From assembly GCA_007644065.1 (NCBI GenBank), contig VJWN01000012.1, positions 62,001 to 126,000 on the forward strand: a stretch of DNA of 64,000 nucleotides, in the 5' to 3' direction. This stretch comes from Margaritispora aquatica. Lineage: Eukaryota; Ascomycota; Leotiomycetes; Helotiales; Discinellaceae. A program made the position numbers and the translations under genes. Below the pieces are notes generated by a model. It saw only the letters and a program-made list of their open reading frames with translations, ran no database searches and had not been told where the DNA came from. Within the stretch, counting starts at the first letter, position 1. Every line of letters starts with the position of its first letter. Below, piece by piece: positions 1 to 10,368 of the stretch.

Positions 1-443
1 GACGCAGCTTGACCAGACCGAGGGCTTCAAGACGATCACAGATGATGTTGCGGATTGCTTCTGCGTGAGTGTTAGATCTGATTTTAGAGAGCATTTAGAT
101 GAGAGATGAACTGAGATTTTGATGCTTGAAAGAATTTGGAGGCATGGAGAACCTACCATTCATCCCCTCTCTTTGGACAACATTGTAACGCTCATTCTTC
201 GTGATGAAGAAGTTGAAGTAAGCCTTAGGATTGGCAATAGATCTGATCTCGTCATTATCATATATGTAGTACCTGTGCAGTAGATATTTTGTCAGCCCGG
301 AGCCCTCAATCGCAACATAATGATAATGCCCGCAGGTTTGAACCTGGGAGAGTGAAATTGGGAAGAGAGACTCACCCAAGGCCTTTCAGCGTGCTTGCGA
401 AAACGGGATCCTTTGGTAAACCAGATTGGAGACGGCGAAACAT
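1..443 (-). CDS. Arb2-domain protein, N-terminal part (cut by window edge)
   Basis: Partial gene reading off the left edge. Exons on the minus strand are 443-376, 272-157 and 60 to beyond 1. Both introns have GT/AG ends and the phases join. The start is MFRRLQSGLPKDPVFASTLK, followed by an LGYY step, then YFNFFITKNERYNVVQREGM and AIRNIICDRLEALGLVKLR. This order (an N-terminal beta unit, a KNxRxNxVxREAMN-like stretch, then an xIRNxxxDRLxxLGL helix) is what I know from fungal Arb2-domain proteins. In fission yeast Arb2 belongs to the Argonaute siRNA chaperone complex; other fungal members are unassigned. The conserved hydrolase-like core lies outside the window, so function and completeness cannot be judged. 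The family call rests on recalled similarity only. Confidence 0.7.
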
Positions 444-1422
444 GATGATGGTCAAAATGTGGTAACCTTTTGATGAGACTTGAATTGGTTTTCACCCGAT
501 TGAACCTGAATTCACAGCAGTGAACTTGGGAGAAGATTGCGCAGACTGCGACCTGTAGGAGTAGAGTTCCCTTCGACCGAGATCAACGAAGAAGATCGAT
601 GGACGTCTTGAAGTTTGAAGGTTGTTATGGTATTACGATGTGTTTGCCGGTTAACTGCGTTTGTTGCTTCCCGTTTGAGGTTGTTTCGTGCAGGCGTGGA
701 GAAGGAAATCAGGTTCGAGTTTGCAGATTGATGGAAATAATTGGTGATCGTTTGATGGAATGATCAGAAAACTCTCTTAGATAGAAGAGGGCCACTTGAC
801 AGATTCTTTCTGTGGGTTTCGGCTGAAAGATACACCAAGGGCACAATAATTCGCGCCACGAGTTCGCATTTCGAATGAGGCAATAGAGGCAACAACTTAA
901 CTTCAACTGATTCCAATAAATTACACTCATGGACAGTATGAACATATGAAGATAAGGAGAAAACATGGGGAGACACACAGAGAGGCACTGCACACTAATA
1001 GCACTTATATCAGCATCGATGCTCATGATCTGGAGACGACAAAGGGAATGCCCTGAAAACCCGACTTTGCAAGCATGTCGACATGATTAAGTACCACCTG
1101 AGAACTGTAACTAAGTTTCACTTTGCCAGACAGCCTAGCGACAAAGGTAGTTTTGTCCCACGAACAGGATTAAGAGATCACCTCCTGTGCGGTTTATTTG
1201 GATTCGGCATTCTCCTATATGCGTCAACCCTTGAGTGTTTTCCTGTTATACAATGCATTCCTTGATATACACAAACAGATTGTTTGGGGTTGGGACTTGT
1301 GCATGTCCATAATGTCGCCCGTTCTTCTTGTTCTCAGCAACACCACCTCTCTATCCCCGAGCTTTACTTCAAGCAAGAGGTTGCCCCTTCTCCACCTTCT
1401 TGACCAAACTGCGTTTCTCCGT
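444..1422. other. Intergenic, no gene supported
   Basis: Upstream of the Arb2 gene and downstream of uS14m, both on the minus strand. The minus-strand frames at 709-1026 are Cys/Leu-rich, lack family features and are probably chance. It holds the Arb2 promoter and the uS14m 3' region. Confidence 0.6.
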
Positions 1423-2017
1423 TTACCAAGAAGCCTTTTTTACACCAGGGATATTTCCCGCTAAAGCGTTTATCCTGAAGTTATACTACGAGCACCAGAA
1501 GTTAGCCACTGCAAATATACACACAAATGGAAACGTCCAGAATCTCCCGACACTTCAAATCTGGAAGTCAAATATGCCTTCCAGGTTCCCCTTCCACGTC
1601 CCCTCCCCATCCGTCTGAAGAAGAACCAAACAGCACATACCCTACTCATCTTAAAGTCTCTCAGAATACCCCTTCCCTTACCACCCTCAATACACCGATT
1701 TCGAATCTGCGTCGACCTAGTATACGAATGCATATCTGCGAGTTGGAGCTGTGCCTGTGCGCGTGTCCTGGCTGGAAGACTGAGGTTGCGAATGATGTAT
1801 CGAAGAGCTTGTCTGTCCGGGGCATTGTCAGATATGTTTCCCTCTTCTTGTCCACCGCAGCGAACAATAGACTGGTTGTGATATTCCCTAGCCTAGAGAT
1901 AGAGACTCACCTCTCTGTCTCCCATTCCTCGAACACTTTCCGCTTAGTGTGATCTCGGATGACTTTGATGTTGACGAAGCAGCCCAAGTCGAGCTTTTTG
2001 GCGCGGAAGAAAGACAT
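1423..2017 (-). CDS. MRP2: Mitochondrial small-subunit ribosomal protein uS14m
   Basis: A protein of the mitochondrial 30S-like head, encoded in the nucleus. Minus-strand exons are 2017-1911, 1812-1641 and 1485-1423, and the phases join to give 113 residues. The protein starts MSFFRAKKLDLGCFVNIKV, runs through VIRDHTKRKVFEEWETERQA and ALRYIIRNLSLPARTRAQAQ, then STQIRNRCIEGGKGRGILRD, and ends AGNIPGVKKASW. The Arg-rich core and the basic SW end are diagnostic of uS14. The last exon codes for only 20 residues, which is why no long open frame covers the gene. The start is supported by the conserved MSxFRAKKLDLG opening. It is divergent from ERG2, with 539 bp between the start codons. The symbol follows the yeast orthologue. 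Confidence 0.93.
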
Positions 2018-2556
2018 GGTGAAGCTCGTGTGGTTGTTTCCAAGCTTATAGGATCCTCTACTGTCTGAGTTGTCGAGATAGAGTCAATTGGGTGATGCGC
2101 CGGCTGAGAATCCTATTCTGAGATGATTTGGCTATTCCTAGCAATGCGCTGATGTCCTCGAAATTCGAGCCTCAATGCCAAGCCTGGAAAATGATTCCTC
2201 CGCTCCCGAACGGCCATCCGCTATTCTCATCCCATGTGAACTGTATCCTTCATGCGCGGTTCAAGTTCACCACTCAAGAAATGAAATTCCAGAAGTCAAT
2301 TGAACCTTCTTCGACTAACTGACACATTCAGAACTTCATTGAAGAATATCCAGTCTTATTCATGGACACATTCTATGTTTTTTTCTACTCAGATATCCCA
2401 ATTCACTCTAGCGCCGGTGATACCCCTGAAATACCCGACGCTCCCCAGAAATAATTAAACTCCAATATCAAAACAACTCCTTTCCAGTTGCAGTTCTATT
2501 TCACACTCACACACACTCCTTTAACCACATTCCTTTGTTCCCAAACTCACCTCAAG
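2018..2556. promoter_or_regulatory. Shared divergent promoter, uS14m / ERG2
   Basis: The 539 bp between the start codons of uS14m (minus) and ERG2 (plus). The ERG2 side is CT-rich just before the ATG (about 2470-2555), as is common in fungal promoters. I see no clear TATA box. A plus-strand frame at 2128-2322 has no features and is not called a gene. Confidence 0.5.
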
Positions 2557-3711
2557 ATGCCGCCCAAGAAACCCTCTTCCACGGTATCGACCAACAAACC
2601 CTCAAGATCAAAACAGGCCTCTTCCCCCAAGGCCTCGCTCACGCCTCTGCTCCTGATTCTCGCGCTGCTGACTGCCCTCCTGGCGGGGACGATCTACGTG
2701 CTGGACCAGAATCTCGAGCTCTTTTACATCTTCAGCCCGGAGCAGCTGAAGGATGTGAGTGCGCGCGCCATTGCGGCGCATGGCAATGACACGACGAGTG
2801 TGGTCAACATGATTGTGGGGGAGTTGAGTGAGAAGTTACCCGGTGGGTATGTGAATTTGGATGAGGAGTGGATCTTTAACAATGCGGGGGGTGCGATGGT
2901 ACGTTTTATCTCTTTTGTTCTCTTAGTTAAGTTCTTTCGTGGTTGGGTGTAAGGGCAAGCGAGAGTGGTGTGAAGATGAGCATTGCGCTGCGAGAAGCGA
3001 TGAGATAAAATGAGCGTTGAAGATCAGGTGTTCCATGTCTGTGAGAGCTGTCTAAGAGAGGCTCTTATGATTTTCACATTGCCACAATAAATGATCAAGT
3101 TGAATTCCAAGGAACCCAATATGCTAACATCATTAAATAGGGCGCCATGTACATCATTCATGCCAGTAAGTCATCACCCAATCTCATCTCATCAACAAAC
3201 CTTTCTTCTCGCTTCACCACCAAACACCCTCTAACAAACACAGGCATAACGGAATACCTCATCATCTTCGGCACCGCCATCGGAACCGAAGGACACACCG
3301 GCCGCCATACAGCAGACGACTACTTCCACATCCTCTCCGGCACGCAACTCGCCTACGCACCCGGTCCAGGTTCCTACTTACCAGAAGTGTATCCCCAAGG
3401 ATCAGTGCATCACTTGAGGAGAGGTACCGTGAAGCAGTACAAGATGGACGAGGCGTGCTTTGCGCTCGAGTATGCAAGAGGGTGGATCCCTCCTATGTTG
3501 GTAAGTCATCAGGTCATCCAAGCCACTTAGACTTTACCTACCTCATTGCAATGAGCGGATGTCTTTTGATCAAGAAATCACAACTAACACCAACCAGGGC
3601 TTCGGCTACGCAGACACCTTCACCAGCACACTTGACTTCCCTACACTCTGGCGAACAACCTACGTCACTGGCCGAGAGATGATCTCAAACCTGCTCAGGG
3701 GCAAGTTGTGA
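2557..3711 (+). CDS. ERG2: C-8 sterol isomerase Erg2
   Basis: Moves the sterol double bond from C8 to C7 (fecosterol to episterol) in ergosterol synthesis at the ER. Exons are 2557-2898, 3141-3165, 3244-3500 and 3598-3711. The 25-nt second exon codes for GAMYIIHA, and the phases give 245 residues, the usual length. After a short basic Ser/Lys/Pro-rich start there is one membrane segment at about residues 29-50. The sigma-1-receptor/Erg2 fold follows, with [20 protein letters not shown] (125-144), [11 protein letters not shown] (147-157) and ALEYARGW. The Asp of DDYF and the Glu of ALEYARG match the two acidic ligand-binding residues of the family; this is by recalled alignment. The methionine at 2557 is chosen because the upstream in-frame ATG at 2488 would add a non-conserved tail. 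Confidence 0.95.
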
Positions 3712-4382
3712 TCTCCCTCTCTCCCTTTCTCTCCTCACATGATCTCATGCTCTCGCCGCGCGGACTCCCCATTGGTACTCGTTGGTGGGAGAGATGTCGA
3801 AGCGATGGTTGTGCGTCGTTTCGTGACGCTGTAGCTTGGTATGGTGCACTTGAGAGCAAGATTAAGATTACTATAGAGATGGCTGCAGTGCGGAGCTGTA
3901 GAAGGCGTTGAAAATAGACGATGGTGAAGGATGCAAGAGAAAGATTGGATTAGCATGTAGCAGGTGGGATAGAATACTTCACTTGTAAGATCAAACCCAT
4001 CAGTGTAACAAAATAATACAAAATGTATAGTACCATCAGCAGCTGGCCGAAAAGAACGGTATTTAGCTGCACCCAGTTGACTGGAGAGTTAGCTGCTAAT
4101 GATTTCAATACACGAAGTGCAATTGAGCCTTCAAATATGCTCCCAGCAAGGATTGTGTGAAAATAAGTCCACCAAGCATCTCAAAAGCTACATGAGCATG
4201 GCACATTTACATACATTGAGCTACCTTTCAGCCTATCATCAACATCTCTACTTTTAACTTCTTGATGGCAAATAGAACAAGGTCAATGTGCCTGAGTTCC
4301 CATTGTTAATAGCAAATGGAGGTCCACCATGTTGATCACTCATCTCATCGTGAAACCGAACCAAACAAAATCAGCAAGCACT
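3712..4382. other. Intergenic, convergent 3' ends
   Basis: Between the 3' ends of ERG2 (plus) and a BTB gene (minus). AT-rich, with no coding signal. It should hold both terminators. Confidence 0.6.
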
Positions 4383-5521
4383 TCAGTGAGTACCACCACT
4401 ACCACTACCACCAAAGGCCATGGAGAGGCTAAGCAAATCAGCGAGACTAAAGCTAGCTACTCCAGCCTTGGTTTCATCCTCGTCATCATCGCCATGACCG
4501 CACTTTTCATAAGGAATGGCGCACTTCGCATGCTCTTTATGCGCACCACCTTTGACATGCTTGTGGAAATGGCAAGAGCACAGCTGCGTACGATTCAACA
4601 TGCTGAATCCTCCACCATGCCCGATGGGGTTGTCCAGCTCAGTGAATCGACGACCGAACATGGCGAAGTTGCGAGAGATCCATCTCAACATGTGAGGAAG
4701 GAAGTCAGGGCATGTAATGCAGACGCGAATGACCTCTTGGTGGAGCTGTCTGCATCCACGATCCAGATGCAGGATATTGGTGGCGATGGCAAGATCACGA
4801 AGTGGACAATTGGAAGTGGTCAAGGTGAAGATCGCCTCGAGAAGGCCGGGGCCGAGTACGGTTCCGTAGCCATTGAAGCTGTCTTGGATGGTATCAACTG
4901 TTTTGTTTTGAAGGGCCTCAATGGACAGGGTCTCGCCGAGGATGTATAGGTCGACAAGCTTGCGGACGTGGTTGTCTGTATGGATTTCAGTGCTGAACGT
5001 CCAAGTAATTGAAGTTAAAGGGATATTCTTACCGAAACGTTGGCGCAGATCCTCCTCCAGTGCAGCCCTCTCCAGTAGGGAGGCGGGTATCTTCTTGAGA
5101 GTAACGCTGTAAGGAGCCATAGGAACATTTCCCTTTGGAGATCAATCTTGTGCCAATTGTTCTGAAGTAGTACACGTACAGTATAAAGCCAATCGTTAAA
5201 CCAACGATAAATCTCTGGATCTTCATCGTTCAAGAAAATCAAGCCTTTCTTACCAGACTCGGAGTCGAGCTGCTGATCGAAGAACTTGGTTGTCTTTTGT
5301 AGCAGGATCTTGTGGACAGAGAAGACCTGTCGCTGTAAAGTCGTTAGTCTTTAGCACCAAAAGGCGAAGTCAAAAGCTTGCCTTCATGCCAATGCCAACG
5401 TTCATCGAGATCATCTCGTTTCCGATTTCGCTGTGAGTATGTCAATTGTGTCTTGCACATTGTGTCAGCAGGGTGATGATACGCACGAGAGTTTAGGCTT
5501 CTTCAAAGACTTGCACGACAT
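4383..5521 (-). CDS. BTB/POZ-domain protein
   Basis: Five minus-strand exons: 5521-5487, 5430-5382, 5332-5180, 5106-5033 and 4992-4383. The phases give 306 residues. The start MSCKSLKKPKLS leads into a BTB fold: FSVHKILLQKTTKFFDQQL, GLIFLNDEDPEIYRWFNDWL and VRKLVDLYILGETLSIEALQ. This is the fungal BTB type that often acts as a Cullin-3 adaptor or in homodimers; the partner here is unknown. The second intron begins GC, not GT (see findings). For the fourth intron the acceptor at 4993 is chosen over the nearer AG because only it keeps the frame. The C-terminal tail has a Cys/His-rich stretch (LCSCHFHKHVKGGAHKEH) and a DDDEDE patch, unlike the usual family end. A plus-strand frame of 206 codons lies inside it and is a shadow. 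Confidence 0.83.
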
Positions 5522-7207
5522 CTTAGCGGATTGGTAGAAGCTTCAAACGGCTTGATTGCTGTGACTCTCTGTGGGATATGTAGAGTTACTGTTCGTACGA
5601 AAGCGTTGGCTTCGAAAGTCGATATGGGATTGTTTCGAGGTTCAGTAATATTTGCAGAGATGAACTAAGGTACCTTGAGGAGATTTGAAAATGGAAATAG
5701 GCATAAGAAGAACCAGATCACCTCAGAATGTGCAAAGGGAAGGAACAGAAAGGCTTCACTCCTCGTCATGTGATTGTGCCTACCTGCTTTCCTGCCAGGG
5801 CCGGAACACGATATGACTGTCTCAATTTGGGTAGGTGGCATCCAGAGAATTTGCAGTTTGGATCTCATTCCGCTATCTTAATCTGACGTGATAAATAGAG
5901 ATGGCAACTCTTAAAGATGTACCTTAGTGAGTATTATCATGCTAAATGCAAGTTCGCGTCAGCATATCGAGGCATCGAGTATCATGAGTTGATAGGTTGG
6001 TAGGTATATCTAGCATATATTATACTTCCAAGTGGACTTTTTTACTCTCATCCACTTATTATACTAGCATATTCTTTATTTTCCAGTCCCAATGTACACG
6101 TTTGTACCTTTGTACATAAACTCAAGATAGATTTCGGACAATGGGATGGAAAGATTAATTGATCATCATGTTGCAAAACGAAAGAATGTCTCATGCACGA
6201 GCTTGTGAATAAGATTGAGTAGGACCTGCCTTCTCCAACCAGAAGTCAACACTTGAAGTCAACACTTGAAGTCAACACTTGAAGTCAACACTTGAAGTCA
6301 ACACTTGCTTCCTTTCCAAGATATTTCAAACTACCTTCCGGTCCTGAACTTCCATCTCTCAGCTAGTTTTCATCACATCTACACAACTGTAAAAAACCAG
6401 CAGGCATAGCCGATGACGCTGGCACTTTCACCCCGAATGAGTCAGACATCAAGTAGAAAACATCTCGGATGATACGGACATGATGATGGTGATTAGAAAA
6501 CCATACCGGGGGACTTGGATAGTGGCCGAACGAATAGAGAAAGTATCTAGAGCAACTTCAACCCTTCGAGAGACAATACACAGGCCGCGACTTTAAACGC
6601 GATACTTCTAGACCATCAATTTTTCAATGTAATCACATAGGATATCCAGAATGAAAATGCCTTGACTTCATCACAACTCACTCATCTCTTATTAACCAAG
6701 GTTCGATGCACCATTGACACTAGGTTCCTTAAGCAAGGAGATATATCTTTGAGATGAACTCTAAATGTCGCTATTTCTTCCCTGTCACGGATCATAACAT
6801 AATCTCCGCATCGTATGCCAAAGGAAGAAGGTTTGAGAATTCAGTGGTTGAAACTCGCGATGACAAGCTGGCTTTGTTGATTTTGATGAGGAAGAAGCTT
6901 GGAATTTGATGAGAGTAAGCCACATCATATTGATTAAGTCAGATGTCTGGGCATTGTAAAAGTCTCGTGCTGGAGTGTTCTTGATGTATAGCAAAATCCT
7001 TCGTTGAGCACTAGGCACGCAGTTGACAGTTGAAGAGGTGGTGACAGGCATAAAGTAATCACGTAGCCTTGCATCTGCGTTGTGGTTTGCATTGCGAGCC
7101 TTGCACCCTCGATGCCTTTCCCCTCTATATGTGTAGATTCTTGCCTTTGCTCATCTGGATCTGGAAAAACATCTATCTTTCCTGCGATCACAGCAAACTA
7201 ACAAGAT
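5522..7207. other. Gene-free divergent region between two BTB genes
   Basis: 1.7 kb between the head-to-head BTB genes. AT-rich, with many stops in all frames. The only structure I see is the 13-bp tandem repeat at 6242-6306. Small minus-strand frames at 6785-7191 lack features. Confidence 0.6.
6242..6306. repeat. 13-bp tandem repeat, five exact copies
   Basis: Five perfect head-to-tail copies of GAAGTCAACACTT (6242-6254, 6255-6267, 6268-6280, 6281-6293, 6294-6306). There are no spacers, so it is a minisatellite and not a CRISPR array. Confidence 0.97.
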
Positions 7208-8097
7208 ATGGCTGCTCTCAGACGTGTTATTCACCAGAACCCTAGCCTGCTCCCAAATCCAAAACCAATTCCTACTCTTGGTAAAGCAGCAGGTCCTATA
7301 CCTCCACTTGAACATAGAGCAAAGCCATCTATCCCATTTATTGAGTATGTATGATGTTCTTCGACTTTGGGAACCGACCTGACGCACATAGCAACATGGG
7401 ATCTGAGATGGTGGATATGTTCGTTGGTCCCGAAGAAAAGCTGTACCGAGTTCACAAGGACAAGATCTGCAAGATTCTTTATTTCGATAGGCTATTTAAT
7501 AGTGGATTCCAAGAAACTTCTAAGAAGGTTGCCTCCTTTGCGGAAGATGACTGTGAGGCCTTCGACATTCTGGTGGAATGGGTATATATGTCTACCCTGT
7601 CTCGATTCGATTATCTTACAACCGTACCAGCTGGAAATATTGCTTCACCAGCCGACTCAGTCGAAACAGCTGACCCTTCTTGGGTCCTCTTGGAACTTTA
7701 TACTTTGGCAGACAAGTACTCTATTCTCGAGCTTCAAGATCTTACGATGGATATCATCCGAAAGCAACAGAGAGAACAAAAAAAGCTACCATCTCCTCTA
7801 TATGTGCAAAAAGCATATGAGAAGACGGGGACTTCCTCTGCTCTTTCGAGATACTGTGTTTCTGCGATCTATTATATAATTGACAGCAACTACAGTCAAG
7901 AACACTGGCCAACTTCAGAGTTGGAGACACTGATGCAAGAGTTACCGTCATTCGCTTCAGACTATATCAACCTCCAACGCTCGACGACTTCAATGGACCC
8001 GAGAAAAGGTTCCGACTGTCAGTACCATGCTCACAGAGATAACGAAAAGTTGATATGCTTCAATGAATTATCGCCTCACAAGAAGCAAAGTGTGTAG
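7208..8097 (+). CDS. BTB/POZ-domain protein
   Basis: Two exons, 7208-7344 and 7392-8097, with a 47-bp intron (gtatgt...acatag). The phases give 280 residues. The start MAALRRVIHQNPSLLPNPK leads to FIDNMGSEMVDMFVGPEEK, then YRVHKDKICKILYFDRLFNS, EDDCEAFDILVEWVYM and LLELYTLADKYSILELQDLT, a complete BTB fold. The C-terminal part is divergent and ends with a Cys/His patch (DCQYHAHRDNEK), as in many fungal BTB proteins of unknown function. The ATG at 7351 lies inside the intron of this model; starting there would cut off the first BTB strand. It is head to head with the BTB gene at 4383-5521, but the two proteins are only distantly alike. Confidence 0.8.
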
Positions 8098-8814
8098 ACC
8101 CCAGTTGTGCTGTCCGAGATTTGCCAGTATATTAACTCGTCAGCACTTGAATGGCAAGAATCGAACTGGAGAACGATAGCTACGAGAACTTGGCATGTCT
8201 ACTCAACGCTGGATGCTAAGAGAAGTTGGGGTATCATTCTTGCGGACTTGATTATTTATGGCTGACGAACGGTGATGGTTCGGATGCATTATGCCTGTGG
8301 GCTTATTTCTGTCCTCGAACATTCCCATGCTTCTGATTGTGAGAAAATTTCATTGCAGGATATATATATTTTCTTTCGTCTATCTTGCTATTTTTCCTTC
8401 TGCAGTACCCTCGAATTGCCTCGATAGAGGCGAGTACCAAGGAGCCTCTGATTGATTTGAGCTGGCTAAGGGACTAGGGCAGGAGCAAAATATGCAGGGA
8501 AGAAGTTTCTGGTTTAATTTTTGGGTATTTGTTTCCTATACCTTTGTCACCCATCCACTTCACACACAGAATGCTTCCATCAACAATTTGAATTGGGCTG
8601 GATTGGAAAAACAGATATCTATCATTGAGTAGTATGAATGATATCTATTAAGAATCATAAAGCGTCCATCCATTGTGAGTATTGAATCATGTCGTTTCTT
8701 CCATTACACCGAACGCCTCTATACACCAATTCCACAACGCCATATCGTTACTGCAAGCCCAAACGCACGCCATGCAATTATCGTTTCTTTAAATTGTGAG
8801 GAACAAAATTTTTA
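8098..8814. other. Intergenic, convergent 3' ends
   Basis: Between the 3' ends of a BTB gene (plus) and the GT32 gene (minus). AT-rich. A 74-codon plus-strand frame starting at 8675 overlaps the GT32 end and is not supported. Confidence 0.55.
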
Positions 8815-10368
8815 TTACGAACCACCGAGCATGAGCTGCTGTTGCTGCTCTACTGGAGGCTGCAAGCCTTCGAAGCCATTTCCTTCTGCTTCAGCTTGAG
8901 GCGGAGCTTGTCCGTCGTGCTCTGCCAATGCCGCTTTCTCTGCAGCTGCAAACTTCGCCAAAGGATCATCAGCAACTCCAGAATCGGGTTGCAACGCCTT
9001 TGCAGCTTGCTCCTCCTGGGCAGCTTTCTCGGCAGCAGCAAATTTGGCCAGTGGATCTTCTCCTGGAGGAGGTGCAGCTCTCGCAGCTTGCTCTGCCAAA
9101 GCCTTCTCTGCGGCCACGAACTTCTCCAGATTTGCCTCTTGAATGGCCTTGAGATTCTTGAGTTCTTCGGCTTGACGAGCAGCTTGGGCATCTGCTGCCT
9201 CCTTGAAAGCAATCTGCTGAAATTGATCCTCAGGTGAAAGCGTGTCAAAAGCAGCCTTGTTGAAGTCCCAAAGTTTCACGCACTCGGCTTCCCAATTACA
9301 CTTCTCTACCTCGCCGTAGACGGGATGAGTATATCTAGGATGAGCAGAAGGCCAGCCTGAAGCGTGATAATGGTGTTTGACCAAGGCTGTTCGAGCATTG
9401 TGATTGCCAGAGTCTGAATGGCCTTGTCCTGCCGCGAATGCTTCGACAGTGAGAACAAGCACGCCACCCACAAGCTTCGACTCGGGCATGGCATGGAATT
9501 CATCCCATTCAATTTTTCTCCTCGTGTCAATACTCATCTCAGCTAAGACTGCCGCCGTGAAAGCAGAAGGACCTGTGCCACTAATAACCTCATCAAAGTC
9601 GAGTTGCAACTCTCCAATGGGTACTCCCTTTTGCTTCGACAACTCTTCAAGCCAGGCCATGATGTTTTCGATCAATCTCATCATCACCGGGAGACGTGGC
9701 TTGCACATAAAGGTCCACTGACAAAAAGACATGCACTTCTTGCCAAGGATGGCGTGGTCCTTGAATTCTGGCTGGTCGATTTCGATACCAATAACCATAT
9801 TGATCTCGGACTGGTCGTACCGGTCAGGAATGAATCGACCAATCGGCTTCAAAGCTTCGACGTCAATATCGGTGTATACTCCACCCTCAACGTACATGAC
9901 GAGATACCGAATGAGGTCTGCCTTAATGATTTTGGCAGTCAATGCTCGATATACTTCGACAATATCTGGTCGATTGAATCCATGTGGGCCGAAATGTGTT
10001 TCCACATAGTACATGTCATTGTTGTCTGTCAAGGCTTCATATCTGTGCCCAGGGTTCTTTGCCGTCCAAGTCCTCGCTGTGGTCAAGTCTCGCTCTTCGA
10101 AGCTCAATGCGTCCACTTTCCATGTTTGCCAAATCTTCTTTGGTATCGTTTCGCCTACTGCGGTGGTTGGGTTGTAATGAGCTCCTCGCTTCGCTTTGCT
10201 GCGGAATGAGGATGAGGATGACGATACAGACGTAAGTTTTGCAGATGATCGAAACCAATTTGGATTTGTGGCAAAAAGAATAAGAATAACGATAACGAAG
10301 TATATCGGCAGAGCTCGTTGTATTTGTTTTGGCAACCGATTGCCCAGCGGCGAAGTTGAGGATCTCAT
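8815..10368 (-). CDS. GT32 glycosyltransferase, Och1/Hoc1-like
   Basis: One exon, 517 residues. Type II Golgi membrane layout: a short basic cytosolic end, a membrane anchor at residues 18-34, a Ser-rich stem to about 60, then the GT32 domain. Visible motifs are IPKKIWQTWK (75-84), IKADLIRYLVMYVEGGVYTD (148-167) and the metal-binding DxD, D167-I-D169. This family includes Och1, which adds the first alpha-1,6-mannose of the N-glycan outer chain. The exact acceptor here is inferred, not shown. After about residue 400 an Ala/Glu/Lys-rich tail carries three copies of an xxLxKFAAAEKAA unit (about 413-425, 438-450, 468-480) and ends in a Gln run. The tail is not part of the GT32 fold. Several plus-strand frames inside this gene are shadows. 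Confidence 0.88.
   Translation of the reverse strand: MRSSTSPLGNRLPKQIQRALPIYFVIVILILFATNPNWFRSSAKLTSVSSSSSSFRSKAKRGAHYNPTTAVGETIPKKIWQTWKVDALSFEERDLTTARTWTAKNPGHRYEALTDNNDMYYVETHFGPHGFNRPDIVEVYRALTAKIIKADLIRYLVMYVEGGVYTDIDVEALKPIGRFIPDRYDQSEINMVIGIEIDQPEFKDHAILGKKCMSFCQWTFMCKPRLPVMMRLIENIMAWLEELSKQKGVPIGELQLDFDEVISGTGPSAFTAAVLAEMSIDTRRKIEWDEFHAMPESKLVGGVLVLTVEAFAAGQGHSDSGNHNARTALVKHHYHASGWPSAHPRYTHPVYGEVEKCNWEAECVKLWDFNKAAFDTLSPEDQFQQIAFKEAADAQAARQAEELKNLKAIQEANLEKFVAAEKALAEQAARAAPPPGEDPLAKFAAAEKAAQEEQAAKALQPDSGVADDPLAKFAAAEKAALAEHDGQAPPQAEAEGNGFEGLQPPVEQQQQLMLGGS

Noticed and set aside
4329..4949. Plus-strand frame of 206 codons
   Set aside because: It lies opposite the last exon of the BTB gene, which has a spliced model with family motifs. 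The plus frame is a shadow.
6242..6306. CRISPR array
   Set aside because: The repeats are head to tail with no spacers, in eukaryotic DNA.
9604..10209. Plus-strand frame of 201 codons
   Set aside because: Antisense to the GT32 coding sequence and without its own features.
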